From Hormiphora californensis (taxonomy: Eukaryota > Ctenophora > Tentaculata > Cydippida > Pleurobrachiidae), in contig CM035351.1 of assembly GCA_020137815.1 (NCBI GenBank), forward strand, positions 8,879,100 through 8,943,099: a stretch of DNA of 64,000 nt, given 5' to 3'. The notes beneath the pieces were generated by a model. That model ran no database searches. It was not told the DNA's origin and saw only the letters and a list, made by a program, of their open reading frames with translations. Numbering within the stretch: position 1 is the first letter of the stretch; each line of letters begins with the position of its first letter. The position numbers were made by a program, and so were the translations under genes. This document shows, in pieces, positions 13,590 to 38,371 of this stretch.

Positions 13590-15329
13590 TCACTCATCCA
13601 ATTTAAAATCAGGATCCTCCTCCTCATCCTCCTGTTGTTTTCTCTTCCTCTTCTTGCCGCTACCATCATCACCATCCAGAATCATCAACAACCCACTGCC
13701 CTTCAACCTAGCACTCTGCAACTTCTTCAACAAATCCACCTTCACATCACATTTCTCATCATACTTGAGCCCATAACTAGCAGCAACACACTGCAGCTCA
13801 TCCCTCGTCATTGCATCCATGTTCTGTGGTAAATCCTCCTCATCAACCTTGTGTATGGGAGTGATATCATGCAACCCTGACCCAGCCTCCTCCCCACCAG
13901 CTGTTATAGCTCTCCGCTCCATGCTCCTGATCACCTGACCTAGCCGGGATATTAGGACATGTTTAGGTCCCTCCGTTTCAAGGCCATGTTTCTTGCACTC
14001 CTTCACCAGGGTACCCTCACCTAACATCCATAGTTGTCCCACCTGCCTTCCATTGTACTCCCACGTTTTGTAAGCCTGGGTTTCCTCTTGGGTCTCTACT
14101 GCCTTAGTTTTAGCGTCCTTACTGGCCCTCTCTTTGGCTTGTTTAGCCTTGTAAACACTATGTGCCTTCTCATCATTACACCCTGCAAGATGCTCCTTCG
14201 CATCCTCCGATTTGAGGCCCCTCTCGATCTCCCAGCCACACCTTGGGCATGTGTCCAATAACAACAACGCAAACAACTGCTCCTTCACTCGATCTTCATT
14301 GCTGACATTACCAACTCTCTTCTCCGCTCGAGCACCCCGCCGTCTCTGCTGGGCACGTTTCCGGGCTATAGCTTCATTTTCCTCCTTCACCTCCTGCCTC
14401 ACCTCTCGCTCCCTTCTCTCACTAACCTTGAACATCCAAAACCCGAATTCCTTCTCACATTTCCCATTTCCACAGGTTATCTTTCGGTGGTAATCGTCCG
14501 GGTCATACTCAAAGCTCTTCCTGCAATGAGGACAAGAGTGTTTCGCAGTCATACATCCAAACTTTAGAAAACAACCCCCACAAATGTACTGTTTGATTCC
14601 CTGCATCAGGAAATTGTAGGCGGCCTCTTCCAGCCCCTGACTGTTAGTCTCCCACCTATCTCCACAGCGAGGGCAGCAGATTGAAGTAACTCGACATCCC
14701 TTATTGTCTCGAGTAAATCGCTCTGTTTTACGTCGTTTTCTGGTCCCCGCCTCATCATCATCTTGATCATCTTCATCAAACTTTTCAGGGTTTGCTAACC
14801 GCTCAAAAGCCTCCAGAACAACTTGGAAGGCCTTCTTGGATGTTACAGAGTTCGCATTCTTGTCGGGATGCACCTTAGAGCTGAGCAGGAAATATGCTTT
14901 TCGAAGTTCTGCTTTGCCTGATGTTGCCTTGACAATCTTGCCGCTAAGTGACAGAACAAAGGCAAAGTCGCCTTCATTTTCAAGAATGGCGTTCATTAGA
15001 TCTTCACGGTTGTCTGCAGGCTGTCCACCAGAATCTTTCTCCTCAACAGATCCTGATGAGGAGCTTTTAGCTGATTTTGTAAAGTGTATGGCAAGCCGCT
15101 TCTGAAGTTCCCCTTTGTCTCCTACAGGAGAGAGACCGGCATCACACAGCGCCTTCCTGATCTCTGCTGGTTTCATTCCCTTCACTTTTAGACCGACATC
15201 AGTGTTGAGGCAGGGGACGTTTTCCCATGGAACCTTTCTGTGGCAGTTATCTGTACACATGATTTTGGCCTTGAAACAGGGGCACCCACTGGCACATGGT
15301 TTGCTGTCGCATCGACACGGTTTTGACAT
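13590..15329 (-). CDS. Intronless CXC / SAP / DnaJ / zinc-ribbon / SAP protein, unrecognised family
   Basis: 579 residues, single exon, ATG at 15329. Order seen: a cysteine-rich N-terminus (CRCDSKPCASGCPCFKAKIM, then CTDNCHRK, residues about 5-31) resembling half of a CXC/TSO1-type zinc module. A SAP-like helix pair follows (MKPAEIRKALCDAGLSPVGD, about 53-85). A J-domain core (ELRKAYFLLSSKVHPDKNAN with the HPD triad, about 141-160) ends in an acidic and basic stretch that could be a nuclear signal (GTRKRRK). A series of CxxC pairs follows (CCPRCGDRW, CGGCFLKFGC, CPHC, CGNGKCEKEFGF, CPRCGWEIERG). Toward the C-terminus a second SAP-like segment lies near residue 510 (MTRDELQCVAASYG), and the protein ends in KKRKRKQQ plus acidic residues. 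Function is not known. A nuclear DNA/RNA-binding co-chaperone-like role is inference from the domains. Confidence 0.8.
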   Translation of the reverse strand: MSKPCRCDSKPCASGCPCFKAKIMCTDNCHRKVPWENVPCLNTDVGLKVKGMKPAEIRKALCDAGLSPVGDKGELQKRLAIHFTKSAKSSSSGSVEEKDSGGQPADNREDLMNAILENEGDFAFVLSLSGKIVKATSGKAELRKAYFLLSSKVHPDKNANSVTSKKAFQVVLEAFERLANPEKFDEDDQDDDEAGTRKRRKTERFTRDNKGCRVTSICCPRCGDRWETNSQGLEEAAYNFLMQGIKQYICGGCFLKFGCMTAKHSCPHCRKSFEYDPDDYHRKITCGNGKCEKEFGFWMFKVSERREREVRQEVKEENEAIARKRAQQRRRGARAEKRVGNVSNEDRVKEQLFALLLLDTCPRCGWEIERGLKSEDAKEHLAGCNDEKAHSVYKAKQAKERASKDAKTKAVETQEETQAYKTWEYNGRQVGQLWMLGEGTLVKECKKHGLETEGPKHVLISRLGQVIRSMERRAITAGGEEAGSGLHDITPIHKVDEEDLPQNMDAMTRDELQCVAASYGLKYDEKCDVKVDLLKKLQSARLKGSGLLMILDGDDGSGKKRKRKQQEDEEEDPDFKLDE

Positions 15330-16772
15330 TCTGAAAAAAATTTGGCTTTAAAAAGGTTTTACAACAAGAATTATTGCATTATGTATTCATAATGCGGTGT
15401 TTCCCTGCCCTCCGTCGACAGGATCAGTATCACACTATCAGTATCACAATATCAAGGCTTGGTCACAATGTGAGATGCATGCGTCCTGTATGTATATGCA
15501 GTTACACAGCTGTTTTACTCTACCCTCACCCCTTCAGCAACAGTGTTGTGAGCGCCGCGCACAGCTTTGAAAAATAAGCGTCCTGACATCATATTTCATC
15601 AAAACAGTTATTTGATTTTATGAAGGAGCAGTTACTATGCTGCTACCGTGACACACGCGATTTTGACCACGCTCGAGTTACTATTTCAAATCCGAGATTT
15701 CTAAACCCTTTATGATCTTTTTAGCACACGTGCTAAAACGATCATCCGGGTGGATGCCCTTCGGGCATCCACCCGGGCAGGGAAAAAATCAGGTAAAGCA
15801 TAAATCAATATGGGTCGTTCTGACATTGAATCTCTAAATATCTAAATGATCCATTGATGAGAGCACTGAGCAGGAGATCCACAACCTTGGCAAACGCTGC
15901 GCGGGATAAGATTGGCAAACGTTGCTGGCCCCCGGGATAAGGCAGCGCTTTTCAAGGGATAAGGCAGCGCTTTTCAAGCGCTTTTCAATCCACAACCAAG
16001 AATTTGAGGAATTTTCAAATTTTTTTTTTTTTTTCGAAAATTCACTAACCCCAACACCGATTGGCATCACTTTCCAACAGCCGAAGAGAAGCTGCCGAAG
16101 AGAGAAAGGGGGTAACCGTATGAAGAGTTAATCGCGATGAGTCTCATTCACATTGGGTTCGATCATTTGCCCCCGGTGTTGGGGAATTTTCCCCCGGTGT
16201 TGGGGAATTTTCAAAACGTTTTTCTTACGTGGGAAAGTGGACTCAACGGACAACGACACCGGGAAATATATATGTAACACGCGAAAAGTAAAGCCAGTAA
16301 GCGAGGCATTTTTATGCGCGGCGCGATTCGACTCAGCTCAGCTCGAGTCGACTCGACTCGCGACCTCCGGTCTTTTTTTGACAAAACGTTCTCAACTTGT
16401 CCTGTGTCCCGTTTTTCCTTCTTTTTTCAACTTTACTTTTCTCCTAACCGATCGTTGCTAAAAGCCTTTGATCAATCAATCAATCAATCAATCAAAAACT
16501 GCCGCTGGCAGTGGCATTGCGCCGAAATAAACATATAATATCAAGCAAACCAACCACACAGACCAAACTGAGTGAGGATTCAGGGTGGCGTAACAGGGTC
16601 GTCAGCACGAAGACGGTTAGGTCTTATGTGTGCTTTGAACCTGCTACCCCACCCTGGTCCCCACTATGTCTTTACAAAACTGAAAACCAAAACAATAGTA
16701 TAAATCATTAAATAAATCCATATCTAAAACAATAACTTATGCATCACTCTCACTAAATTCTCTCAACACTTC
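15330..16772. other. Intergenic with short duplications and hairpins
   Basis: Contains the paired hairpins at 15719-15776, a duplicated gggataaggcagcgcttttc (about 15947-15985), a duplicated tcccccggtgttggggaatt (about 16170-16210), an agtcgactcgactcg tract near 16340 and a (caat)n tract near 16470. No gene was recognised. The promoter of the CXC-SAP-DnaJ gene should lie just right of 15329. Confidence 0.45.
15719..15776. repeat. Two adjacent perfect hairpins
   Basis: Hairpin 1: TTTTAGCAC (15719-15727), loop AC, GTGCTAAAA (15730-15738). Hairpin 2: CCGGGTGGATGCCC (15746-15759), loop TTC, GGGCATCCACCCGG (15763-15776), a 14-bp perfect stem. There is no T-run like a bacterial terminator and no coding context. 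Confidence 0.85.
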
Positions 16773-17873
16773 TCACGTTTCACTCTCTACAATAGAACCT
16801 TTTCTAATCCTCCAGACTTTATCAGGTTCATTATCTCTTTTCTCTCTCAGTTTAGCAACTAATTCTCGTCTCTCAGTTCTCTCCTCTACTGATCTGTCTG
16901 GTGCAACAAACACTGACTGATACTGGTCTGAGTCCTTCAGAGTCGCTGATTTTCCCAAAATAGTTCTGGCAATTTCTCTGTTCCTCAGCACCACCCGCAC
17001 TGGCCGCACTCCCTCACCACCTCTCTTACCAAGTCGTGCCACCTCTGTTAACACTGGCGCCTCAGACAACTGTTCAAATAGTTCCTTTACTAAAGTACTG
17101 TCACTTTGCTGGTCACTCTCTGCGAGACCATATACCATCAAGTTGCTACTACGATCAACTGAAGCACTGGCAATTGCTGTTCGGAGTTTACTGGGAGCAA
17201 GGGCAGTTACGCAGGTCTGGTTTACAGCAGTAGCAGCTGTCTGAAGAACAGCAGAGTAGTTCTGGATCTCGTCTTTAACAACTGTCTGTACAGCAGTCAC
17301 ACTCTTCTCTAGCATGGTGTCCTTCATGGATATTATAGAGTCTTTTAGGGCACTGATCTCTGATTGCAGTTCAATGATCTTGGAGTCACGTTCTAATACC
17401 AAATCTGTAGCACTGTCAAGGCGGTCACGGGTGTGGTCCAGATGCTCCATAAGCTTCTCTACCGTTTCTTTCGATTCATTACTGCACACAGAACTATTCT
17501 GTTTCGCTCTCGTGTCAGCTGATAACAACTCCTTCCTAGCTAATCGACTAAGAGGAAGTGCACGAAACCAAAGCAAACCAGCCATGTCAGAAAGAAGCTG
17601 TACTTTCTTGTTCGTGTCTAGACTTGAGAGGTATTTGCTGGTCAACTTATTCGGATCAAACTCACCGCCTTCCTTGTTAGGGTCAGGGTACCCAGCAACT
17701 CGCCTCAATGTAGATAAGATAGACGTCTCCAGCTTACTGTAATCAGAAGTCATACCATAAGGACGGTTGCCCGGACCGCCCTGTTGCCAGGTAGTGAAGG
17801 CACGATCCAACTTGGAGGCCATGTTCGTACGCGTGTACAACGGTGCAAGATCAAAGATACATGGATGGTTCAT
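16773..17873 (-). CDS. LINE ORF1-like protein (non-LTR retrotransposon)
   Basis: 366 residues in one exon; an internal start MASKLDRAF at residue 18 is an alternative. Residues about 130-220 form a coiled coil (LMEHLDHTRDRLDSATDLV, IIELQSEISALKDSIISMK). Then comes an RRM-like segment (SSNLMVYGLAESDQ, about 253-266; VARLGKRGGEGVRPVRVVL, about 290-308) and a C-terminal part VAPDRSVEERTERRELVAKL. This order (coiled coil, RRM-like fold, conserved C-terminal region with RxxRxEL) is typical of ORF1 nucleic-acid chaperones of non-LTR retrotransposons. No reverse transcriptase follows it on the same strand; an RT fragment lies 345 bp away in the opposite direction. It is either a dead element fragment or a domesticated ORF1. 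The intact length of the frame is notable. Confidence 0.65.
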   Translation of the reverse strand: MNHPCIFDLAPLYTRTNMASKLDRAFTTWQQGGPGNRPYGMTSDYSKLETSILSTLRRVAGYPDPNKEGGEFDPNKLTSKYLSSLDTNKKVQLLSDMAGLLWFRALPLSRLARKELLSADTRAKQNSSVCSNESKETVEKLMEHLDHTRDRLDSATDLVLERDSKIIELQSEISALKDSIISMKDTMLEKSVTAVQTVVKDEIQNYSAVLQTAATAVNQTCVTALAPSKLRTAIASASVDRSSNLMVYGLAESDQQSDSTLVKELFEQLSEAPVLTEVARLGKRGGEGVRPVRVVLRNREIARTILGKSATLKDSDQYQSVFVAPDRSVEERTERRELVAKLREKRDNEPDKVWRIRKGSIVESET

Positions 17874-18217
17874 GGTGCTGGGTCCCTAGGAGCGGCAGCT
17901 CCGGTCACGGGTGTGGTGACAAACAAGTTGGGCCAGATCTTAGGGACGCAGGTCGCAGATACGGTGGGGGTGTCCGCTGGCGCTGTCTGTAGTGTGCGGA
18001 TCCCCCAGGCTGCAGGGTTGAGGGGCTGCAAGTTTAATAAAGCCATACACTCGATAATATTCCGTTACCCAATGCCTTCCGTACACCGCTCACAATTAAA
18101 CCGGTCACACTTCACCTGCCGATTAATTGGTCAAGAAGAGGATTACATTTTACAATTTTACGCTTTCAACCTTTATATAAGAATTTACCTTGCTTTTATT
18201 TTGTCTTTTTCCAACTA
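17874..18217. other. Spacer between ORF1-like gene and RT fragment
   Basis: GC-richer up to 18030, then AT-rich. A plus-strand ORF overlapping the ORF1 start (17784-18218) is of unconvincing composition. It may contain 5' sequence of one of the two elements. Confidence 0.35.
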
Positions 18218-18218
18218 G

Positions 18219-19333
18219 GCACTATTGAGGAGAAAATTCATCAGAAGCTCCTCCCGGCGATAACCGGTCAGCCAGTTGTAAATGAAACCTTGAGATTGGT
18301 TGCAGCCCTCCCTGTAAGATTCGGAGGACTAGGAGTAGACAACCCTCAAATATCATCAGACTCAGACTACAGTTTCTCAAAGTTTGTTACTGAAGAGCTC
18401 TCAGTTGCAGTCCTGGCTCAACAGGAAACATTCAAAATCAACCAAAAGGAACGAGCAGAGAAGAAAACCCTCATCCACCGAACCAAGAACGATATTCATC
18501 AGAAGAAAATCGACGAGATCAAAAACATGATGACTACAGCTGAAATCAGAAACCTGGACCTACTCATGGAAAAGGGGGCCTCATCCTGGTTAACATGTCT
18601 CCCTCTCCAATCTTTGAACTTCACCCTCAACAGACAGGAGTGGCACGACGCCATGTCAGCCCGTTATAACCTGCCTCTCGTCGGACAGGCCTTACCTCAG
18701 CATTGTGCATGTGGGGAAGAAAACACCATCGATCACCTCATATCCTGTAAACTCGGAGGTTTTGTATGTTTCCGACACAACAACGTGAGAGATTTCATTG
18801 GCCACGAACTGAATAAAGTATGTGTCGACACTAAGATCGAACCCCATCTCCTAAATGTTAGAGGGGTGAATCTTCCGGCTGGCACTATAACAGCCGATGG
18901 CGCCAGACTTGACATCAGTAGTCGCGGCTTTTGGTCGGATATGGACAATATCTATTTCGATGTAAGGATTTTCAATCCAAGGATATCGTCCAATTCAAAC
19001 CAGACCATCGCCAAAACATATGAAAAACACGAGAGAGAGAAGAAAACATCCTACCTCCACCGTGTCCTAGAGGTGGAAAAGTCAACATTCACACCACTGG
19101 TCATGTCAACTACAGGGGGCCTTGGAAGGGAATTTAATAAGACTTTGAAACAATTGGCTGAGAAGAAGGCGACTAAAACAGGATATTCATACGATCAGTG
19201 TATCCGGTACCTGAGGCTAAGGTTGTCATTTGCCATGGTCCGCTCCGTCACCATTTCCATCAGGGGGCACCGCGGACGACTGAGGGCAGAAGGCAGCAGC
19301 GGTCGGGATGACAGTATCTACCAAATAGACTAA
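18219..19333 (+). CDS. C-terminal fragment of a LINE reverse transcriptase (zinc knuckle + possible endonuclease-like tail)
   Basis: The open frame starts near 18219 and runs to 19333 (about 370 residues). It opens with the post-polymerase segment (LLPAITGQPVVNETL, LVAALPVRFGGLGVDNPQ) typical of retroelement RTs after the thumb. Then come LTCLPLQSLNFTLNRQEWHD and GQALPQHCACGEENTIDHLI with a C-x-C-x7-H-x3-C zinc knuckle, FVCFRHNNVRDFIGHELN, and ADGARLDISSRGFW followed by YFDVRIFNP. The RHN...EP...D...DV order resembles the restriction-like endonuclease tail of R2-type LINEs, but that assignment is tentative. The polymerase core with its YxDD motif is absent, so this is a 5'-truncated copy, the usual outcome of LINE integration. 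About 50 bp of AT-rich sequence and a C17 run follow. Confidence 0.7.
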
Positions 19334-19936
19334 ATCTTTTATTTATATAATTTATTGACCCCGTTTGTTTAATTTATTATTGACATTGTAAGTGTGTGTA
19401 CCACTATTTATATTCAAGGCCAATATCGGCCGACCCCCCCCCCCCCCCGCTCAAAACATTTTCCTTCTTTTTTTTTTCCAATTATCAAACTCAGTAACAC
19501 TGCAAGTTCACTGCCCTAGAGAGATTTGCATTTTGTCGAGTACTAACAAGTTGTCAGTAGCAACTCATTAGTCTAATGCCCAGCACATATGAGTCACTGA
19601 CATGCACCTGCTGTGTACCAACGGTTCGACTCTTTCTCTCTCCTTCTCTTGTTGATATTTCTAAACCCAAGTTGCTGTATTGCTTTTCTTGTCATGTGTC
19701 CGGCATTTGTCTTATGTTACTCTTCCACTCTTCCACTCTCTCGCTCTTCCACTCTCTCGCTCTCCCCCGTTCTCCCTCTATTTCTTTCTTTCTCTCGCAC
19801 CCATCTTTCTCTCCCCCTCTCTGTCTATCTCCCCTCTCTCTTACTCTCTCTCTTGAATCTTGATCCCCTTATGACGTCACCCTCACTTGTGATATTACTC
19901 ACGACTCATAGTGCATGTCGCTGCTCCTGCAGCACA
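19334..19936. other. Intergenic upstream of the AUTS2/FBRS-like gene
   Basis: Contains a C homopolymer around 19432-19448 and a CT-rich stretch 19720-19860. May hold promoter or 5' UTR exons of the downstream gene. No defined site was recognised. Confidence 0.35.
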
Positions 19937-34342
<14,406 letters not shown>

Positions 34343-34946
34343 GAGTGGTGGCGGCTTGATATTTGTATCCCATGATATGGTTGGTGTGTAAGAGAGTGTG
34401 TGTGTGTGTGTGTGTGTGTGTGATGTTGGCTATGTTTTCATTTCTTGAGAAGCTGTGAGTGAGTTATATTTATGTGTACCGTTATATATTATAGTGCGTG
34501 AGAGAGAGAAAGCCTAAAGACCCAGACTTAATATTGAACCCGTGTACATTTCATGCACATGTTAGGGAGTGTTAACTCCGTGTAAAAATGTACCGCTTAT
34601 ATCATCATTATCTCGCCTCATGTTCGTCCCCTAATGCGCCAACAAGAATTTAATTTTTAGTTCTGTTTTTATATTTTAATTATAGACACTTGATGAAACC
34701 ATGCCTTATCATTGTCTTATTTAAAAGGTGTACAGGAAAAACGCTAATGTGAAGTGCTGGAAGACGCCGGAAAGTTTGTTTGGCGCTTTCCAGAGCAAAC
34801 GGTACGCGCAATTGTTAACCCGCGCTAAACTGGTGAAGTTGCGCGCGTTTTCCTTGCATTCCGAAAATAAAAATCGAACTCAAAGTATTTAAAATAAAAT
34901 TTGCACCCATTTTATTTTTTAACTTTTGGTGTTGTTTCTGATTGCC
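34343..34946. other. 3' UTR/intergenic after the AUTS2/FBRS-like gene
   Basis: Contains a (GT)n tract at 34396-34422. An AATAAA at about 34865 is a possible polyadenylation signal. The next gene begins at 34947, so the two genes are tightly spaced. Confidence 0.4.
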
Positions 34947-35504
34947 ATGTCGTTCGAATATGACGTCCCAATAGATTGCTCGACACTGAGGGACTTCAGA
35001 GAATCTATCCATTTGTCTGTGAAAAAACAAAGCCAGACAACAGAACGTGTCCTTTCCATTTTCAATGTTTGGTCCGCACACAACTGGGACCCAGAAGCGT
35101 TCGAACACCCGGTATGTAAGTCATTTTACTGCAACTGACTAGTTTTCTTGAAAATCACAATTTTGTTTTTTCAGACCTTGGAGTTCTGTGAAAAGTACAG
35201 TTCCGCTCAGATGGCGTCGTTAAAAGCCATGAAGGAACGACAAATCGCTGCCATGGAACGTTGTGTTGCTTACAAGTTTTCTGAACATGAGACTCTCTTG
35301 GGGGACAGCTCTACCTACAAAGCAGCTCAGCTGGCTAAGAGGGATGCCCTTATTATGGAGATTGATATTAAGAAACAGCATGTTACAGACTTTGAGGATC
35401 TGAAAAACTTTAGAGAACGTTGTAATAAAGAGGTGATTGCGAAAAGTGAGACACCGCATCTTGTAGGTCAGGCGATACCTCATTGGAAGGATTATGAAAC
35501 TTGA
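34947..35504 (+). CDS. Small two-exon protein, unrecognised
   Basis: Exons 34947-35111 and 35175-35504 join in phase 0 with consensus junctions (CCG|GTATGT ... tttcag|ACC) into 164 residues. The sequence is rich in charged helix formers (LKAMKERQIAAMERCVAYKF, MEIDIKKQHVTDFEDLKNFR) with no signal peptide or membrane segment. An aromatic segment FNVWSAHNWDPEAF precedes the intron. It looks like a real, mostly helical intracellular protein, but no family was recognised and no function is proposed. Confidence 0.7.
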
Positions 35505-35770
35505 GATTCAGTGACGTGCGTCAGGAGTTGAGTGATATGTCAAATATTGGTGTATGATTACATTTTTCCCATAAACCTAATTAGGTAATGGATACACTCT
35601 TCAATACGCCACATAGAACTTGTAACAGACCCAATTAGGGTTGTCACCGATCACTACTCAATAGTCTCACTAACCTCATTAGGATGTGTCTTGCTCAATA
35701 ATTAGGTGTGGTAATTACCACGTCCCCACCCTTTATAACCCCCGTGTGTTTCCCTCAGTTACCAAACACA

Positions 35771-36857
35771 ATGACTTGCCTAATTTCTTCTTCTTCTGCT
35801 CCTTCTAGGCCCATGTCTGAGAGGGGTGTCTGCCGAGGTTTCGGTAGGGGCCGATCTCGGGGTGGAAACAACCAGCACCTCCTCAACTCCTCCTCCATCA
35901 ACCAACCTGATATCCAGAAACCTCAACCTGATGTACAGAAACCCCAACCTAACAACCAGAAACCCCAACCTAACAACCAGAAACCCCAACCTAACATCCA
36001 GAAACCCCAGCCTGACAACCAAAACTCCGTCAACCAGCCTACAACTACCCTTCCTGGAACTGGGACACTACCCAACTCTCGGAACCGGCAAATCAGACAA
36101 TCCCGTTTCAATAGTTCCTCTCTGCAAGCCGTCAACAGATCCCTAACTCGGGATGTCGTCCAATCACGGGCCAAGGTGAACGGGGCCCAGAAGTGTTTTA
36201 ACTTTACCTACAAGGAGCCTGTGGTTCAACCAACTGCACCCTCCCCTGCACCAACAACCAAACAAACCCTAGGACCAGGACAGCATCTACTTGATCCGAA
36301 CCATCCGGGACAACTAACCTACAGAGAAGGTGTTTACCCTGCCGCCAAGTCTGATAAACTGCTACACATGCTAATGGGATCCCTCAACTTCCAGGGGGTC
36401 CGGAAGGGACGGGGCCAGGATTCCACCAGGATGAGTGTGTGGTTTGGACCGACTGATACCCCCTACAGCCCCTCCTACAGCTCCCTCCAAACCTATGATT
36501 TCTCCAACAACCGGCTGATGAACCAGATAAAACACGACATGGAGGAGATGGGAGGTTGCCGGTTCAACTGCTGTCTGGTGACACTCTACAGAGACGGAAA
36601 GGATCACCTACCTTGGCATGGGGATGTTGAACCCTGTCTAGGACCACAGGTTGCAGTTGTGAGTCTAGGGAGACAAACGACGTCTCCAGTTCAGTCAACA
36701 TGATGAAGCAGAGTATGAGATGCATTTGACGCACGGTTCTGCACTGCTGATGAAGGGAGGATTGAGCGAGAGGTGGAGGTACTGTGTGCCCATTGAATAC
36801 CATGATAGGAAACCAAGGATTGAACTGGCATTCCGATATATCAAGGACACTGAATGA
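35771..36857 (+). CDS. AlkB-type Fe(II)/2-oxoglutarate dioxygenase (ALKBH2/3-like), with one frameshift
   Basis: The N-terminal half is low complexity: RGFGRGRSRGG and about six tandem QKPQPN-type hexapeptides. The C-terminal half is a dioxygenase core. It has substrate-lid-like MSVWFGPTDTPYSPSYSSL, then FNCCLVTLYRDGKDHLPWHG with iron ligands in H-x-D (WHGDVE). After the break come the distal iron histidine in LTHGSALLMKGG and the 2-oxoglutarate-binding arginines in RKPRIELAFRYI. The frame breaks at 36668-36671 (gggag); dropping one base joins VAVVSLG to DKRRLQFSQHDEAEYEMHL and continues to the stop at 36857. Total is about 362 residues from 35771, or about 348 from the second ATG at 35813, which follows an acceptor-like ccttctag. 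AlkB enzymes oxidatively remove alkyl groups from DNA or RNA bases. ALKBH2/3-like is the best guess. Confidence 0.8.
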
Positions 36858-37261
36858 AAGTAGTGTGTGGCTGTGAGAGATGGCCATTTGAACTGTTTTA
36901 TGTATATTTTGAAGCATTATGAATGTTTATAAATGCATGCTGTGGGTGTTGTCATATTATCTAGCTGACAATTTTATAGTTTTCGTTTATAATCACCGTC
37001 ATATTATTATTGCTATCGTTTGTAGATGTTTTGATATTTAACTGCCCCCGTTTATATAACTACTACTAAAGCGAGAGAGTTATTATTAATGTTGAAGTGT
37101 TATGTGAAAACAAATTAACTTGATATATTCCTTCTGTAACCCATGTGTTTTGTTATCTGTCTCCCATCCTCTTTTACAGACCCTGTAAAACATTACAAAC
37201 TGACATTCTTCCTTCCACTTCCGCCACATAATCGATTAACATTTCCTCAGCCGTCGTAGTC
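36858..37261. other. Intergenic between AlkB-like and coiled-coil genes
   Basis: AT-rich; no gene or defined signal recognised. Confidence 0.35.
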
Positions 37262-38123
37262 ATGGGCTCCATCTTCGAGCAGATACTCGACTCAGAACGG
37301 ATATTCAAAGAACGAACTTCCGTTATCCACGCAAAGAAGGCAGAAATATCTGCAGTTGAGCGACGTATTACCGCCCAGAGGGAGTCCATATCAGTCCTTG
37401 TAGCTGAGATCAGTGAGTGTCTTGTTGAGAAGAGCGAACTCGAACTTGAGCGGGACTTTCACCGTCGGAAACTCGCATCTTTAGAGGAGATACTGAGCGA
37501 GATAAATGAGAGAGAGGAGAAGGTCCGACAAGAGAAGGAGAAGAGTCTAGTTACACTAGGTGAACTAATGGTTACACTAGCTAACACAGCGAGTGAGCAG
37601 AGAAAGAGGGTTATCTCTGCTAACCAGGGGTTGAAGGAGGTAGATGAGAATCTTGTTGCTTCTCACTCGAGTTGTAAAGAAAGGAGAGACCAGTTGAAAT
37701 CAGAACTCACTGTTCTGAGAGAAGAGATGTCCACCAAGCAGTCCAAATCTGATCTGCTGAAAAGGGAGATAGAGATTGCTAAAATGTCGCTCAATAAATC
37801 GAACGAAACACTATGTTCCCTAACCGCTATGCTGGAGAAAACCTTTTGTTCTCACTGAAGTGCAGCAAGGCCAGGTCAACAATCTGAGAAACATGGTGGC
37901 AGGGTATGAGAAACAAATGGTTTCCATAACAACTGAACTACGGAAGAAGCAGGCGTTCCTGCAGCAGGGAAGTAGGTGGGGTAATCCTGCCCCGCGGAGC
38001 AAGTTCTTCCCTCCCCGGTTCTCACCCTACCACCCAGAAGAGGAGGATGAATTTGATGATATTCCCTATGTCCCAAATCACTACTCCTGCTACCAAGCGA
38101 TAGGAAAGGGTGGTGTTTGTTAA
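37262..38123 (+). CDS. Coiled-coil protein with acidic tail, unrecognised, one frameshift
   Basis: Starts MGSIFEQILDSERIFKERTS. Nearly the whole of residues 10-225 is predicted-looking coiled coil (heptads of Leu/Ile/Val with Glu/Lys/Arg, for example EILSEINEREEKVRQEKEK). At 37844-37847 an extra base in a T4 run puts a premature stop after LEKTFCSH. Omitting one T gives LEKTFVLTEVQQGQVNNL and continues the coil to a conserved-looking tail RSKFFPPRFSPYHPEEEDEF, ending near GKGGVC. The corrected length is 286 residues, with no introns. A structural or cytoskeletal/centrosomal role would be a guess; no family was recognised. Confidence 0.65.
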
Positions 38124-38371
38124 TTAAGTTATTGAATCAGTCAGTCTGGGTTTCATAATTCCCGTTTTGTAAAAGAGCGAATGTGTTTGTTGTACAAACT
38201 TCAGTTTTGTAAGATTTTTAACTTTGTTCCATTTTTGTAGTTATGTCCAAATGTATTCTGTTTCCAAAATAACACATTATTTATTTTGTAACATGTGCTT
38301 TCTTTTCGTGTGACTCACCCTCAGTTTAACCCTCTCCTACACTTTCCATATCTTGTTTCCCAGCTGTTACC

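Noticed and set aside
15746-15776. Rho-independent terminator
   Set aside because: The hairpin has no downstream T-run and the genome is eukaryotic.
17784-18218. 144-residue plus-strand ORF
   Set aside because: Half of it is antisense to the ORF1-like gene and the rest has no recognisable domain.
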